Shown here piece by piece: positions 41,770-50,527 of a stretch of 64,000 nt of DNA. The translations under genes and the position numbers were made by a program. Source of the stretch: Pseudomonadota bacterium (GTDB lineage: Bacteria; Cyanobacteriota; Vampirovibrionia; Obscuribacterales; Obscuribacteraceae); assembly GCA_021325555.1 (NCBI GenBank), contig JAJPGY010000039.1, positions 62,001-126,000 on the forward strand, read 5' to 3'. The notes beneath the pieces were generated by a model. The model worked only from the letters and a program-made list of their open reading frames with translations. It made no database searches and was not told the origin of the DNA. Numbering within the stretch: position 1 is the stretch's first letter; the number at the start of each line of letters is the position of its first letter.

Positions 41770-41858
41770 GCGCTCCTTCAACGCCATCTCCTTTTAAGTA
41801 GTGTCATTCTTAGCCGTCCCGAACGGGGGCCGTTTCTGGCTCGCTTGTCCGGACGACA

Positions 41859-43493
41859 CTACCTTGTTTGCCAGTCCGGAGCATTGAACAGCGGGTTGTC
41901 CCATGGCAAGCCGGTCCGCTCCTGTCCCGGCTCCTGCACATTGATGATCGACCGGCTGTGGGCGATAAGGAGGTCCGGCTGCACAAGGTAGGCCCAGGGC
42001 AGGTCGCGGGAGAGGATATCCTGCGCCTGAGCGTAAAGTGCAATCCGCGTCGGGCGATCCATCGCCCGACGTCCCCGCTCGAGAACCTCGTCCAGGCGGG
42101 GGTTGGCATAGCCGCACCAGTTGAGCGGACCCTTGCTGTGCCAGGAGATGAGGCACTCCGGGTCCGGTCCCACCGAGCGGCTCCAGACGACGGCCTGGAA
42201 CTGCCCGCTTTTCAGGTACCTCTGGCGCAGGGTGGAAAATTCCACGAGCTGCACCTCGGTCCGGATGCCGATCCGGCGCAGGCACGAGGCTACCGTCTCG
42301 GCCATCGCCTCGTATTCGTGCACGGTGAGAATGCTGAAGCCCAGGGGCTGGCCGGCGCCGGTCAGCCACCAGGACCCGCAAGATTTGAACCCGGCCTGCG
42401 CCAGCTTGCCTCGCGCGGCCGCCGGCGAGTAGGGCCAGAGGACGGCCCTGCGGTTGTAGGCCCAGCCGTGCGAGGCAAAGTCGCTCGTCGCCGGCGACGC
42501 GCAGCCGGCAAAAAGGTGGTCGATCATCCCCTTCCTGTCCATGGCCATCTCGACAGCCTGGCGCAGGGCAACGTTTTTGAACAGCGGCATCTTCAGATTG
42601 AAACCGACGAAGATCGTTCGCGCGCCCGGAAAGCGGGCCAGGGTGAGCTTCTGCCCGGCGTGCTTGCCGAGAAAGCAGGACCAGTCTCCGGCCTCGCACT
42701 GCGCCACATCGATCTCACCGTTTTTAAGCGCCAGAGCCCGAAGGCTGGAATCGGGCACTATCCGCCAGACAAGCCGGTCGCAGGCAGGCCGCTTCCCCCA
42801 GTAAAACGGGTTCGGCTCGAAGACAAGCTCCAGCCCGGACTCCCATCTGGCCAGACGGAAAGGTCCTGCCCCGACCGGTCGCCGGCTCAGCTCGTCCCGC
42901 CCGTGATCGGGCCGCGACAGCAGCCGGGCCGGCATCACGCGCAGCTCGACCATGCGGCTGAGGAACGGCCCGCACGGTCGTAAGAGCCGCAGGGTGAGGG
43001 TCTTGCCGTCCCGGCTTTCGATGCCGCTTATGTCGGCGTAGTCGGCCTGATAGGGCGAAGTCGGCGCTTTCGCCCACCGGATTGATTGCACCACGTCAGC
43101 CATGGTGACCGGCTCCCCGTCGGCAAACTTCGTCCCGGCGCGCAAAACGAAGGTATAGGCGAGCCCGTCGGCCGACACGTCAAAGCGCTCAGCGAGAGCC
43201 GGCACCACATTGAGCTGCCTGTCGTATTTCACCAGCCCCTGATAGACGAGCGACTGAGCGTAATAGGAGGCGGAATCGAGCGCCCGCAACGGGTAAAAGG
43301 TTACCGGCTCCCAGCCCATGGCAAACGTAATCCGGGAAGAGATCTCCCGGTCCGTAGCCGTTTTGGCGCGCGCCGGCAGGGTGGCCAGCGCCAGCAACGC
43401 CGCCACGGCCGCCGCCGCCCAACTGAGTCCTGGCCGCTGCGGGCCGGCGCGCTGGCGGCGCCCGGACCTGGACCTTGCCCTCCGGAGTCGCAC
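41859..43493 (-). CDS. ABC-type peptide/solute-binding protein, family 5
   Basis: 544 residues from a GTG at 43493, with GGGAGG seven bases upstream. The open frame runs on to 43997 but that part overlaps another gene and is not protein-like. A basic N-terminus and signal (LSWAAAAVAALLALATLPARA) precede the binding protein. Family 5 features are VYQGLVKYDRQLNVVPALAERFDVSADGLAYTFVLRAGTKFADGEPVTMADVVQSIRWA, GAGPFRLARWESG and LRQAVEMAMDRKGMIDHLF. Such proteins bring oligopeptides, nickel or other solutes to an ABC permease. No permease or ATPase gene is nearby. It begins 20 bases after the small membrane protein gene, so the two are probably co-transcribed. Confidence 0.92.
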   Translation of the reverse strand: MRLRRARSRSGRRQRAGPQRPGLSWAAAAVAALLALATLPARAKTATDREISSRITFAMGWEPVTFYPLRALDSASYYAQSLVYQGLVKYDRQLNVVPALAERFDVSADGLAYTFVLRAGTKFADGEPVTMADVVQSIRWAKAPTSPYQADYADISGIESRDGKTLTLRLLRPCGPFLSRMVELRVMPARLLSRPDHGRDELSRRPVGAGPFRLARWESGLELVFEPNPFYWGKRPACDRLVWRIVPDSSLRALALKNGEIDVAQCEAGDWSCFLGKHAGQKLTLARFPGARTIFVGFNLKMPLFKNVALRQAVEMAMDRKGMIDHLFAGCASPATSDFASHGWAYNRRAVLWPYSPAAARGKLAQAGFKSCGSWWLTGAGQPLGFSILTVHEYEAMAETVASCLRRIGIRTEVQLVEFSTLRQRYLKSGQFQAVVWSRSVGPDPECLISWHSKGPLNWCGYANPRLDEVLERGRRAMDRPTRIALYAQAQDILSRDLPWAYLVQPDLLIAHSRSIINVQEPGQERTGLPWDNPLFNAPDWQTR

Positions 43494-43513
43494 CGGTGCG
43501 CCTCCCGCGCTGA

Positions 43514-43960
43514 CTAGAGGCGGCCGCCGCTCTGGCTGAAGAGATAAACGCAAGACATCATCACCAGCATGGCGCTCGTGACGCCCAGCCAGAACGCGGC
43601 GATGAGAATCTGCCAGACGAGCAGCGCCTGCCTCTGGGTCAAGCTCAGGATGATGCCCAGCCGGTTGACAATGTAAAAGATGACCGCAAAGACGGTAAAG
43701 ACCAGCGGCAAGAGCCGCAGTCCGGGCGGAACAGGAAGGATAACGGCCGCCACCAGGCTCAATATGCAGACCACCACCAGGCCGATCGTCACGTAGTCGG
43801 AGAAACGCTGCCTGACCGCATCGGCCACCGATGCCTGATTGATGTGCTTGAGCGCGAGAACGAAGTTGGTAAAACCGCCCCGCTTGGGAGGATGCCCGCT
43901 GTCGGCCGTGGCAGCCGAAGCGCCCGAAGCGTCGGGTTTGGGGGCTTCTGAGTCGGCCAT
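43514..43960 (-). CDS. Three- to four-span membrane protein
   Basis: 148 residues. The first 45 residues are polar and Pro/Ala rich (MADSEAPKPDASGASAATADSGHPPKRGG). Then come hydrophobic segments: VTIGLVVVCILSLVAAVILPVPPGLRLLPLVFTVFAVIFYIVNRLGIILSL (about 56-106) and LLVWQILIAAFWLGVTSAMLVMMSCVYLF (about 113-141). The short motif FVLALKHINQASVADAVRQRFSDY precedes the first span. No family recognised. It lies immediately upstream of the peptide-binding protein on the same strand and divergent from the glycosyltransferase. A link to uptake is possible from the operon position but not shown by sequence. Confidence 0.8.
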   Translation of the reverse strand: MADSEAPKPDASGASAATADSGHPPKRGGFTNFVLALKHINQASVADAVRQRFSDYVTIGLVVVCILSLVAAVILPVPPGLRLLPLVFTVFAVIFYIVNRLGIILSLTQRQALLVWQILIAAFWLGVTSAMLVMMSCVYLFSQSGGRL

Positions 43961-44058
43961 GGCGCAACCTCGGGGCGGGACCTTCTAATATTATCAAATC
44001 GTGCCGGCTCCCCCGGCAGCCGCAGCGGAGAAATCAAGAGCAATGCGGGTCTGGCCCA

Positions 44059-45000
44059 ATGACGACTGACGACACGCCGCTTGTCTTTGTCATCGTCCTG
44101 CACTGGCAGGGCAGCCACTACACGAGGGCCTGCCTGGCGTCGTTGCGCGCGCTCAGCTACCCGAACTTCAAGGTTCTGCTCGTCGACAACGGCTCGCCCG
44201 ATGGCTCGGGGAAGAGCATCGCCAGCCAGTTTCCAGAGGTCGCCTTTCTGGCCACCGGAGAGAACCTGGGATTTTCCGGGGGCTGCAACGCCGGCATCAA
44301 GTTCTGCCTCGATGCCGGGGCCGAGTGGATCTGGCTTCTCAACAACGACACCCGGGTGGACAGGGACAGCCTGACCACGCTGATGAAGGTCGCCCAGGCG
44401 AGCCCTGACGCCGGCGCCCTGGGAGGGGTGGTGCTCAGCGGAGGCGGCGATGAGTTTGCCGCTTCGGGACCGGGCGAGATCGACTTCATGCGCGCCAAGA
44501 CCTATTTGCGACAATTGAATTCGGCCGGCGCCGAGTCCGTCAAATGCCAGTGGCTGTCGGGAAGCAATCTGCTTCTGCGCAGCAAGGCGCTCAAGCGGAC
44601 CGGGCTTTTCGACGAGCGGTATTTCCTCTACTTCGAGGACACCGACCTCTGCCACCGCCTGACCAGAGCCGGCTGGAGCTGCCTGCTGGTGCCCGGGGCC
44701 CGCGTCGAGCACGCCGGCGGCGCCTCCACGCAAGGAGAGCGCAGCTACTGGCGCGCCTATTACTACACGCGCAACAGGCTCGTCTTTTTCCTGGATCACG
44801 CAGGCCTTCTGGCACGCCTGCCGGCCTTGTTCTCGATCGCGGGACACCTGGTCCGCCACGCGATCGTCCTGCCGTTTCGCGGGCAGGCCGGTCGCAACCA
44901 GCTGCGCGCCGAGATGCTCGGCCTGAAAGACTATCTCTGCCGCCGCTTCGGCAAAGCCGCTTGCCTGGACTGGTGCGAAGACAGCCCCAAACAATCGTAG
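44059..45000 (+). CDS. Glycosyltransferase family 2
   Basis: 313 residues. The GT-A fold is visible: VFVIVLHWQGSHYTRACLASLRALSYPNFKVLLVDNGSPDGSGKSI (nucleotide-sugar site, about 8-55), LGFSGGCNAGIKFCLDAGAEWIWLLNNDTRVD with the metal-binding NND at about 96, and LFDERYFLYFEDTDLCHRLTRAGW (about 188-211) with the ED catalytic region. These are the marks of rhamnosyltransferase-like GT2 enzymes that build O-antigen, capsule or cell-wall polysaccharide. The C-terminus has a hydrophobic patch (ARLPALFSIAGHLVRHAIVLPF) that may touch the membrane. It is alone, divergent from the membrane protein at 43514, so acceptor and sugar cannot be told. Confidence 0.93.
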   Translation: MTTDDTPLVFVIVLHWQGSHYTRACLASLRALSYPNFKVLLVDNGSPDGSGKSIASQFPEVAFLATGENLGFSGGCNAGIKFCLDAGAEWIWLLNNDTRVDRDSLTTLMKVAQASPDAGALGGVVLSGGGDEFAASGPGEIDFMRAKTYLRQLNSAGAESVKCQWLSGSNLLLRSKALKRTGLFDERYFLYFEDTDLCHRLTRAGWSCLLVPGARVEHAGGASTQGERSYWRAYYYTRNRLVFFLDHAGLLARLPALFSIAGHLVRHAIVLPFRGQAGRNQLRAEMLGLKDYLCRRFGKAACLDWCEDSPKQS

Positions 45001-45134
45001 TGCAGCCGCTTGCGCCGTTCTCGCGTGAAGCGAGGCCGGTTGGCACCAGGCGGTGCGGGCGGCGGCGGTACAGGGGATAATGCCAGGAGGTAATAGACTG
45101 ATAGAGGGCGGCTTATCACGGGCCTGACGGACAA

Positions 45135-46223
45135 TTGAGCAGACCTTCCGACAGCCATAGACTTTTCAAGGCGTACATAGCGCTGGGACTTCATCCGGGC
45201 GCCTCCTTCGACGCCGTGGAAAGGCGACATCGGGATCTGATCATGGCCTGGCATCCTGACCGCTTCACCAGCGACAGCCAGAAGCAGAAGGCGGAAGAGG
45301 AGCTGAAGCACATCAACGCGGCCCGCGACTGCTTGCGCCTGCATTTCGCCGATGAGCACAAGATGCAGGGCCCGTGCGCCTGCCAGTTCGAGCAATCGCA
45401 GGCCCCGGCCGGCCCGGCTCGGGCGGCTGCGCCGGAGGCGGACCGCTCTGCGGCATCGTCTGCCGCCCCGCCGCCGGCCGGCAAGCGCTTCTACCCGGCC
45501 AGGGCGCTCTCCTCGCCGATAGCGGCCGCCGCCGGCTTGTCCATCTTGAGCTTTGCCACCATATCAGCCTACCTGAAGGTGACGAGCTGGCAATCCGCTC
45601 CCAGCCAGTTCCAGTCGTACAGCCGGCTCCCGGCCCCACAGCCCGGGCTCGGCCAGAGCACGCCCTCGCCTGATGTCCAGCCGGCAGCGAGCCCTACCGC
45701 CCCCGCACCCGCGGATCTGTCCACGCCCGCCCAGGCGCCGCCCGTTCGCGAATCGCCCGGCGAGATCCGGGCTACCCGCGCTGTTCCGGGGACCTTCTAT
45801 GCCGGCTTTGTCGAGCGGGAGGAGCAACGGAAGCAGCAAGCGCTCAGGGCGCAGCGTCTCGTCCTCGAGAACACCCTTGCCGCGGCGGAAAGGGAAGCCC
45901 AACGCACCGCAGGAGATCTGGAGCGATGCGAGAAGCGCATGGCCGCTATCGATCAAGGGGTGGCGGAGCACCAGGAGGTAATGAGCGAGATCCTGCGCGC
46001 CGGCGGAGACCTGGAGAAATCACCGCTTCCGGGGGCGGTGCCGGCCACGGTCAGCGTCTATTTCTCCAATCCGGATTACAAGCGGCATTTCGATGCCTGC
46101 ACCGAGCTGTCCCGGGAGCGACAGACTCTCGAGGCGATCGCCACCCGGATCAGGGAGAAGCTTGTCGGGCAGCGGCAGCTGGTGGAGGCAATCAGATCGA
46201 AGCTCTCGGCGCCAGGGCGCTAG
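45135..46223 (+). CDS. Membrane J-domain (DnaJ-like) protein with coiled coil
   Basis: 362 residues starting at TTG 45135; no better start is available before the J domain. Residues about 10-75 are a J domain: AYIALGLHPGASFDAVERRHRDLIMAWHPDRFTSDSQKQKAEEELKHINAARDCL, with the HPD motif that stimulates DnaK. CPCACQ-like cysteines follow (GPCACQ). A single membrane span (SPIAAAAGLSILSFATISAYL, about 122-142) separates it from a Pro/Ala linker. A long coiled coil (EREEQRKQQALRAQRLVLENTLAAAEREAQRTAGDLERCEKRM) and a C-terminal helical domain come last. It would recruit DnaK to the membrane, with its C-terminal part in the periplasm. It is convergent with jag and has no operon partner. Confidence 0.85.
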   Translation: MSRPSDSHRLFKAYIALGLHPGASFDAVERRHRDLIMAWHPDRFTSDSQKQKAEEELKHINAARDCLRLHFADEHKMQGPCACQFEQSQAPAGPARAAAPEADRSAASSAAPPPAGKRFYPARALSSPIAAAAGLSILSFATISAYLKVTSWQSAPSQFQSYSRLPAPQPGLGQSTPSPDVQPAASPTAPAPADLSTPAQAPPVRESPGEIRATRAVPGTFYAGFVEREEQRKQQALRAQRLVLENTLAAAEREAQRTAGDLERCEKRMAAIDQGVAEHQEVMSEILRAGGDLEKSPLPGAVPATVSVYFSNPDYKRHFDACTELSRERQTLEAIATRIREKLVGQRQLVEAIRSKLSAPGR

Positions 46224-46285
46224 GCCCGGTCCTGGATCCGGCCCTTAATGAGAATAATAGCCTCTCGCCCGGCCGTCCATGCCGG

Positions 46286-46795
46286 CTATTCTTGCGCTAC
46301 GGCGGCTTCCCCGCCTGCCGGCATGCCGCCGTAGCTGATGACGATGTGGCGGTCTTCGCCCTCGCCGTTGCTCTGCGACTGCAGATCCGGGAAGTGCTCG
46401 TGGAGGTAGTTGTGAACTATGCGGCGCTCGAAGGCGGTCATCGGCGGCAAGGCGAACTCCTCGTATTCGCCGTTCAGGACGGCGACCGCTCCTTTTTTCG
46501 CCCGATCGAGAATCGCTTCCTTGCGGCGCTCCCGGTAATCGCAGACGTCGACGATGAAGTGCTCTTCCTCTGCCTGGCCGCCCTTGCACATCTGGCGGAG
46601 GAGAAATTGCACCGCCTCCAGCGTCGTCCCCTTCCTGCCGATCAAGACCTTGGCGTCGGCTTCCTTGCAGTCGATCCGGTAACACACGGTCGATTCGTCG
46701 ATTGACTCCGGCGCCACGGTCGCCTCGATGCCGAGAAGCTGCAGCATCGTCTCCAGGTGCGTTTTCGCGAGATCGCTTTGCTTTACTTCAGTCAT
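46286..46795 (-). CDS. jag: KH/R3H RNA-binding protein Jag (KhpB)
   Basis: 169 residues. The KH domain has AKVLIGRKGTTLEAVQFLLRQM (about 48-69), the GxxG loop being GRKG. The R3H domain, about 115-160, carries PPMTAFERRIVHNYLHEHFPDLQSQSNGEGEDRHIVI with the R-x3-H motif. The usual N-terminal Jag_N domain is shorter here (SDLAKTHLETMLQLLGIEATV). The protein binds RNA and regulates cell division and envelope synthesis in other bacteria. It starts six bases after the yidC stop, in the conserved rpmH-rnpA-yidD-yidC-jag order, and so is the last gene of this operon. Confidence 0.95.
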   Translation of the reverse strand: MTEVKQSDLAKTHLETMLQLLGIEATVAPESIDESTVCYRIDCKEADAKVLIGRKGTTLEAVQFLLRQMCKGGQAEEEHFIVDVCDYRERRKEAILDRAKKGAVAVLNGEYEEFALPPMTAFERRIVHNYLHEHFPDLQSQSNGEGEDRHIVISYGGMPAGGEAAVAQE

Positions 46796-46801
46796 GGTCG
46801 C

Positions 46802-47974
46802 TCACTTCTTCTTCTTGGATTTCCGTTTCCCCGACGACTTCTTGCCACCCCCGCCGCCGGCGCCGTTGCCGCTGGTCTTGGCCTGGACCTCTGCTGGAGC
46901 GGCTTGCTTGGCCACTGGCTGCCCGCCGGCCGCTCCGGCATCGGCCAGGACATCCACCACCGCCGGGGCCGGCTTACGCATTATCCACCAGGTCTGGGCA
47001 GATTGAATCAAGTTGGAGACCACCATGTACAGGAACACGCCCGAGGGCAGGGGGATGAAAAAGAACATGGCCGTGACGGCGATCGGCATCGTCTTCTGGG
47101 TCTGCTGCTGGATGGCTACCTGGTCAGGATCCGCGCCCGGCGCCACGGGCTGGACCATGAGCTTCTGGGAGAGGAACATGGTGATGCCGAACAGCACGAT
47201 CAAGAAGAGGTTGTCCCAGTTCTCCGGCTTCAGCAGGTTGGCGCCGCTGACAACCTTGCCCAGGCTCCTGATGAAGCCGAAAGACTCGTTTTTGGCGATG
47301 CCCGGAACAACGCACTCGACCGTCACTTCACCGGTCTCCGGGAAAACGGCATGGCCTTTATCGTCTATGCTGGCGCCGTGAATGTCCTTGCCTGCTCCCT
47401 TCAAGCGCCAGGTGGGCCTGAAGTCGAGCGGCAGCGCCCCCTCCACCGCACGCACGCCGAAGTCGACGGTGCCGCCGGCCACCACCGTGGAGTCTCCCGG
47501 GAAGACGACGAGCTTGGCAAGACGGTGATCGGGGGCGACGTAGGGGCTGTTGCCGCCGGATGTCTCGGCCCTGGTCGCCTTGGAAGCCTCAGCCTGAGCC
47601 ACGACCTTCACCTTGACCGGTATCACCTTGTCCCCGAAGGGCGGTCCGGTGAAGGCGGCAAACAGGGCAAATAGAATGGGCAGCTGAACCAGCGTGGGCA
47701 GACACCCGCCCATCGGGTTGATCTTGTTCTTCTGGTAGAACTCCATCGCCTTTTTCTGGAACATCTCCGGATCGTTCTTGTAGCGCTCCTGGATGGCCTT
47801 CAGCTGCGGCTGCATCTGCGACATGCGTTGCATAGAGCGCGTCGAGCTGGCGACCAGCGGATAGACGAGAGCGCGAACCAGGATCGTCAGCAGAACGATC
47901 GCCCAACCGTAGCTGTGGCATTGCTCGGCAATCCACTGCATCACCGGGATCATGAATGAGTAGGTTATGTCCAT
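46802..47974 (-). CDS. yidC: Membrane protein insertase YidC/Oxa1
   Basis: 390 residues. It inserts and folds inner-membrane proteins with or without SecYEG. The N-terminal P1 domain of proteobacteria is absent: the protein opens near the first core span ([48 protein letters not shown]), with the conserved Arg of the hydrophilic groove in LVRAL. After [23 protein letters not shown] there is a roughly 130-residue insertion (about 105-235), beta-rich, resembling an Ig-like periplasmic domain. The last core spans follow ([18 protein letters not shown] and [27 protein letters not shown]). The C-terminus is Lys-rich ([13 protein letters not shown]), useful for ribosome binding. It overlaps yidD by ten bases. 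Confidence 0.95.
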   Translation of the reverse strand: MDITYSFMIPVMQWIAEQCHSYGWAIVLLTILVRALVYPLVASSTRSMQRMSQMQPQLKAIQERYKNDPEMFQKKAMEFYQKNKINPMGGCLPTLVQLPILFALFAAFTGPPFGDKVIPVKVKVVAQAEASKATRAETSGGNSPYVAPDHRLAKLVVFPGDSTVVAGGTVDFGVRAVEGALPLDFRPTWRLKGAGKDIHGASIDDKGHAVFPETGEVTVECVVPGIAKNESFGFIRSLGKVVSGANLLKPENWDNLFLIVLFGITMFLSQKLMVQPVAPGADPDQVAIQQQTQKTMPIAVTAMFFFIPLPSGVFLYMVVSNLIQSAQTWWIMRKPAPAVVDVLADAGAAGGQPVAKQAAPAEVQAKTSGNGAGGGGGKKSSGKRKSKKKK

Positions 47975-48186
47975 TTGGCCTCGGGTACCTCATCGACACC
48001 GCCCGGGTGGAGCGGGTGGCAGCGCGCCAGCCGCCAGATGGCCAGCACGGCGCCTCTGAAAAGACCGAAGCGGTGGATGGCCTGAAAAGCGTAGGTCGAA
48101 CAGGAGGGATAGAAGCGGCATGCCGGCGCGCGAAGGATCCTCGTTGCCTGGTAGAGCTTCAATGCCGTGAGCGCCAATTGTTTCAT
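47965..48186 (-). CDS. yidD: Membrane protein insertion efficiency factor YidD
   Basis: 73 residues from the ATG at 48186, with GGGGAG upstream; the open frame to 48351 is not coding. YidD is a small amphipathic protein that assists YidC. The family core is visible: [58 protein letters not shown], with the three conserved Cys residues and the final Gly-Gly-x-Asp. It overlaps rnpA by ATGA (48183-48186) and yidC by ten bases, so it is translated in the operon by coupling. It is present between rnpA and yidC in many bacteria. Confidence 0.93.
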   Translation of the reverse strand: MKQLALTALKLYQATRILRAPACRFYPSCSTYAFQAIHRFGLFRGAVLAIWRLARCHPLHPGGVDEVPEAKWT

Positions 48187-48611
48187 GGTCTCCCCGGCTC
48201 CCGCGCATCCGCCCGGGTCTGGCGAGCCTGGGCTCGCTGCCTGCCGTATTTGCGCTCGGCCGCCACCAGGCAGGAGTCCACCGCCTGGAGGACCTCCTGC
48301 CAATCCGCCGTCAGCGCGTTGCTGTGAATCACCCAGACCATCGAATACCACTGTTTTACGCTCGCATACACCTGGCGCAGCTTTCTGTAGGCTTCTCTCA
48401 GGCGCCGCTTGGCCCGGTTTCTCCTGGTGGCCCGCTTGTCCACGTTCTTGCCGACCACGAAGCCCACATGCGGCAGATTGGGGGCGCTTCGCGGCTGCCT
48501 GGGCAGGACGTAAAGAGTAACCAGCGGCGATGAGACGCTCTTCCTCGCGGCATATGTTCGCTGAAAAAGACTCTTTCTGCGTAATCGCTCCGAGGACGGA
48601 AGCACCGTCAA
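48183..48611 (-). CDS. rnpA: Ribonuclease P protein component RnpA
   Basis: 142 residues. RnpA is the protein subunit that helps RNase P RNA (rnpB at 6851-7292) bind and cleave pre-t[19 protein letters not shown] is the N-terminal signature, and the RNR box is [23 protein letters not shown] (about 54-76). The last 40 residues are basic and longer than in many homologues. It lies two bases after the rpmH stop and overlaps yidD by ATGA. It matches the fixed operon order around bacterial origins. Confidence 0.96.
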   Translation of the reverse strand: MTVLPSSERLRRKSLFQRTYAARKSVSSPLVTLYVLPRQPRSAPNLPHVGFVVGKNVDKRATRRNRAKRRLREAYRKLRQVYASVKQWYSMVWVIHSNALTADWQEVLQAVDSCLVAAERKYGRQRAQARQTRADAREPGRP

Positions 48612-48613
48612 AC

Positions 48614-48748
48614 CTAGATAGAAACCCGATAGCGTCCTTTAGCCCGGCGCGCCTTTATCACCTTGCGCCCAGCCTTTGTCGACATCCTCTTCAGGAAGCC
48701 GCTGCCCTTCTTGGCTTTCGAGATTGCTCCTCGTAACGTCCGTTTCAT
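48614..48748 (-). CDS. rpmH: Ribosomal protein bL34
   Basis: 44 residues, the normal bL34 length. The minus strand from the ATG at 48748 reads [20 protein letters not shown], then [24 protein letters not shown] and a TAG stop at 48616-48614. The second half, RxxTKAGRxVIxARRxKGR, is the family hallmark. AAGGAG lies about ten bases upstream. bL34 belongs to the large ribosomal subunit. It is the first gene of the operon rpmH-rnpA-yidD-yidC-jag, divergent from dnaA. The start of the first ten residues (RTLRGAIS) is a little diverged from the usual RTxQPSxxR. Confidence 0.96.
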   Translation of the reverse strand: MKRTLRGAISKAKKGSGFLKRMSTKAGRKVIKARRAKGRYRVSI

Positions 48749-49102
48749 TGGGAATTAACTCCTTGCCGAGCGGATGTTTAAATTTCCTTGCTCTTATACC
48801 GTAAAACAATTATGCTATCATCTCACGCAAAGACTTCGCCCCAGTCCCTCTATCGGGCTGGGAAAAATTTTACGATCAGGCGCCGTTCCGCTGATCTGCT
48901 TGGTTTGGGTTGGTGGCACGCGCAGGATTGATGGGTACTCGGTTGGCTTACTTCGCCTCGAGCTGACCGGTGGATTTTTTATCGGCTCTCGCTCGGCACG
49001 CCTTCATGGCTGTTTTGACGATTTACTAGCGAGGGCCGGCAGATCTGTCTTTTCTCCCGGGACTACGTCAGCGGCGGTTAAGGAAGTACTAAGGATCCGG
49101 AA
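48749..49102. promoter_or_regulatory. rpmH-dnaA divergent intergenic region with dnaA promoter
   Basis: The AT-rich part at 48770-48830 contains TTGCTC (48788-48793), a 17-base spacer and TATGCT (48811-48816), a good sigma-70-type promoter reading towards dnaA and giving a leader of about 280 bases. I see no DnaA-box-like 9-mers here, unlike the dnaA-dnaN gap. A 110-codon frame covers the leader and overlaps the dnaA start, but I do not regard it as a gene. Confidence 0.5.
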
Positions 49103-50527
49103 ATGATTCAAGAGAAAGAAGACTTGCGGTTGGAGCGGCCTGTAGACGAGGTCTGGACGAGGACGTTCGAGCTTCTCTCGGCGCAGCTGCCGGCGCCGAC
49201 CATAGAGACATGGATCCGGCCGCTGCATCTGGTGGCCCTTGATGGCGATGAGGCGACCATCGCCGTTCACAACGAGTTTACGCGCAACTGGATAACCAAC
49301 AACCACCTGGGCGCGATAGGAGGGGCGATTTCGCGCGTGGTTAACCGCAAGGTCACGGCGAGGGTTATCGTGGACGAGACGCTGGAAGAAGAGGTCTACA
49401 CCCCGTCGATCGCCTCGATCACCGTCATTCCGGCTGCGGCGCCCGGCTTCGGGCAGCCGCCGGCGACCTCGCGGCCGGCTCCTGCCGCCCAAAGCAGGCC
49501 GCCGGCTTCCAATTTGAATCCGAAATACAGCTTCGACTCTTTTGTCGTGGGCTCGCACAATCGTTTCTGCCATTCGGCAGCAATGGCGGTCGCCGATCGG
49601 CCTGGTCATGCCTACAACCCGCTTTTCATCTATGGCGGGGTCGGGCTGGGCAAGACGCACATCATGCAAGCGATTGGCCAGCACATCCTCAAGCACTCTC
49701 AAAATCTTCAGGTGCGGTATATCAGCTGCGAGCGTTTCACCAACGAGCTCATCAACTCGATTCGTGACGATCGCATGGTCGAGTTCCGCAAACGATACAG
49801 ACAAGTAGATGTTCTGCTGATGGACGACATTCAGTTCATTCAGGGAAAGGAATCCACGCAAGAAGAGTTCTTCCACACGTTTAACGCCCTGGCGGAAAAC
49901 GGGCGCCAGGTGGTGCTTTCCAGCGACCGGCCGCCGCAGGCTCTATCGAAGCTGGAGGAGCGCTTGCGCAGCCGCTTTGCCGCCGGACTGATAGCCGATA
50001 TCCAGGCACCGGATCTGGAGACGAGGATGGCCATTCTTCGAAAGAAAGCCCAGCTCGAGAACATGGTGATCCCCGACGAGGTGATGGAGTACATCGCCTC
50101 CGTGTTCACCAGCAATATCCGCGAGATGGACGGGGCCCTTATCCGCACTCATGCCTATGCCAGCCTGACCGGGGCCCCGCTTTCCGTGCAATCCATCGCC
50201 CATATTCTGCAGCCGGGGGCGGCGTCCAGGCCGAAGCAGACGCTCACGGTCGACACCATAATTGAAACGGTCGCCGGCCATTACCGCGTGGAGCCCAGCG
50301 AGTTATTGTCCGCAAAACGCTCCAAGGATCTGGCTTTGCCCAGGCACGTGGCCATGTACCTTGCCCACGAGCTGATTCAGTTGAGCTTCCCGAGAATCGG
50401 CGACGCCTTCGGCAAGCGCAAGCACACATCTGCTCTATATGCTTGCGAAAAAATAAAAGAGGCTGTTGCCGCAGATGCCGATTTGTCGTCTGCCGTTTCC
50501 CGGATCCGGCAGCAGCTGGGCTTCTAA
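49103..50527 (+). CDS. dnaA: Chromosomal replication initiator DnaA
   Basis: 474 residues. DnaA binds the origin and melts it in the ATP form. Domain I (about 10-85) contains VWTRTFELLSAQLPAPTIETWIRPLHL. A Pro/Ala linker (about 110-135) is domain II. Domain III has NPLFIYGGVGLGKTHIMQAIG (Walker A, about 171), VDVLLMDDIQFIQGKESTQEEFFHTFN and LSSDRPPQALSKLEERLRSRFAAGL (arginine finger and sensor). Domain IV ends in LPRHVAMYLAHELIQLSFPRIGDAFGKRKHTSALYACEKI. The usual signature here is GRDHTTVLHA; this protein has KRKHTSALYA, so the Asp that contacts DNA bases in E. coli DnaA is replaced by Lys. dnaN follows after 341 bases with box-like repeats. Confidence 0.97.
   Translation: MIQEKEDLRLERPVDEVWTRTFELLSAQLPAPTIETWIRPLHLVALDGDEATIAVHNEFTRNWITNNHLGAIGGAISRVVNRKVTARVIVDETLEEEVYTPSIASITVIPAAAPGFGQPPATSRPAPAAQSRPPASNLNPKYSFDSFVVGSHNRFCHSAAMAVADRPGHAYNPLFIYGGVGLGKTHIMQAIGQHILKHSQNLQVRYISCERFTNELINSIRDDRMVEFRKRYRQVDVLLMDDIQFIQGKESTQEEFFHTFNALAENGRQVVLSSDRPPQALSKLEERLRSRFAAGLIADIQAPDLETRMAILRKKAQLENMVIPDEVMEYIASVFTSNIREMDGALIRTHAYASLTGAPLSVQSIAHILQPGAASRPKQTLTVDTIIETVAGHYRVEPSELLSAKRSKDLALPRHVAMYLAHELIQLSFPRIGDAFGKRKHTSALYACEKIKEAVAADADLSSAVSRIRQQLGF

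Noticed and set aside
43494-43997. N-terminal extension of the peptide-binding protein
   Set aside because: The open frame continues, but it overlaps the membrane protein gene in another frame, has Arg/Gly/His shadow composition, and a GTG with a good ribosome-binding site just before the signal peptide marks the start.
48774-49106. 110-codon frame overlapping the dnaA start
   Set aside because: No ribosome-binding site, starts between the -35 and upstream part of the likely dnaA promoter, and has no family match. The ATGA overlap with dnaA is probably chance.
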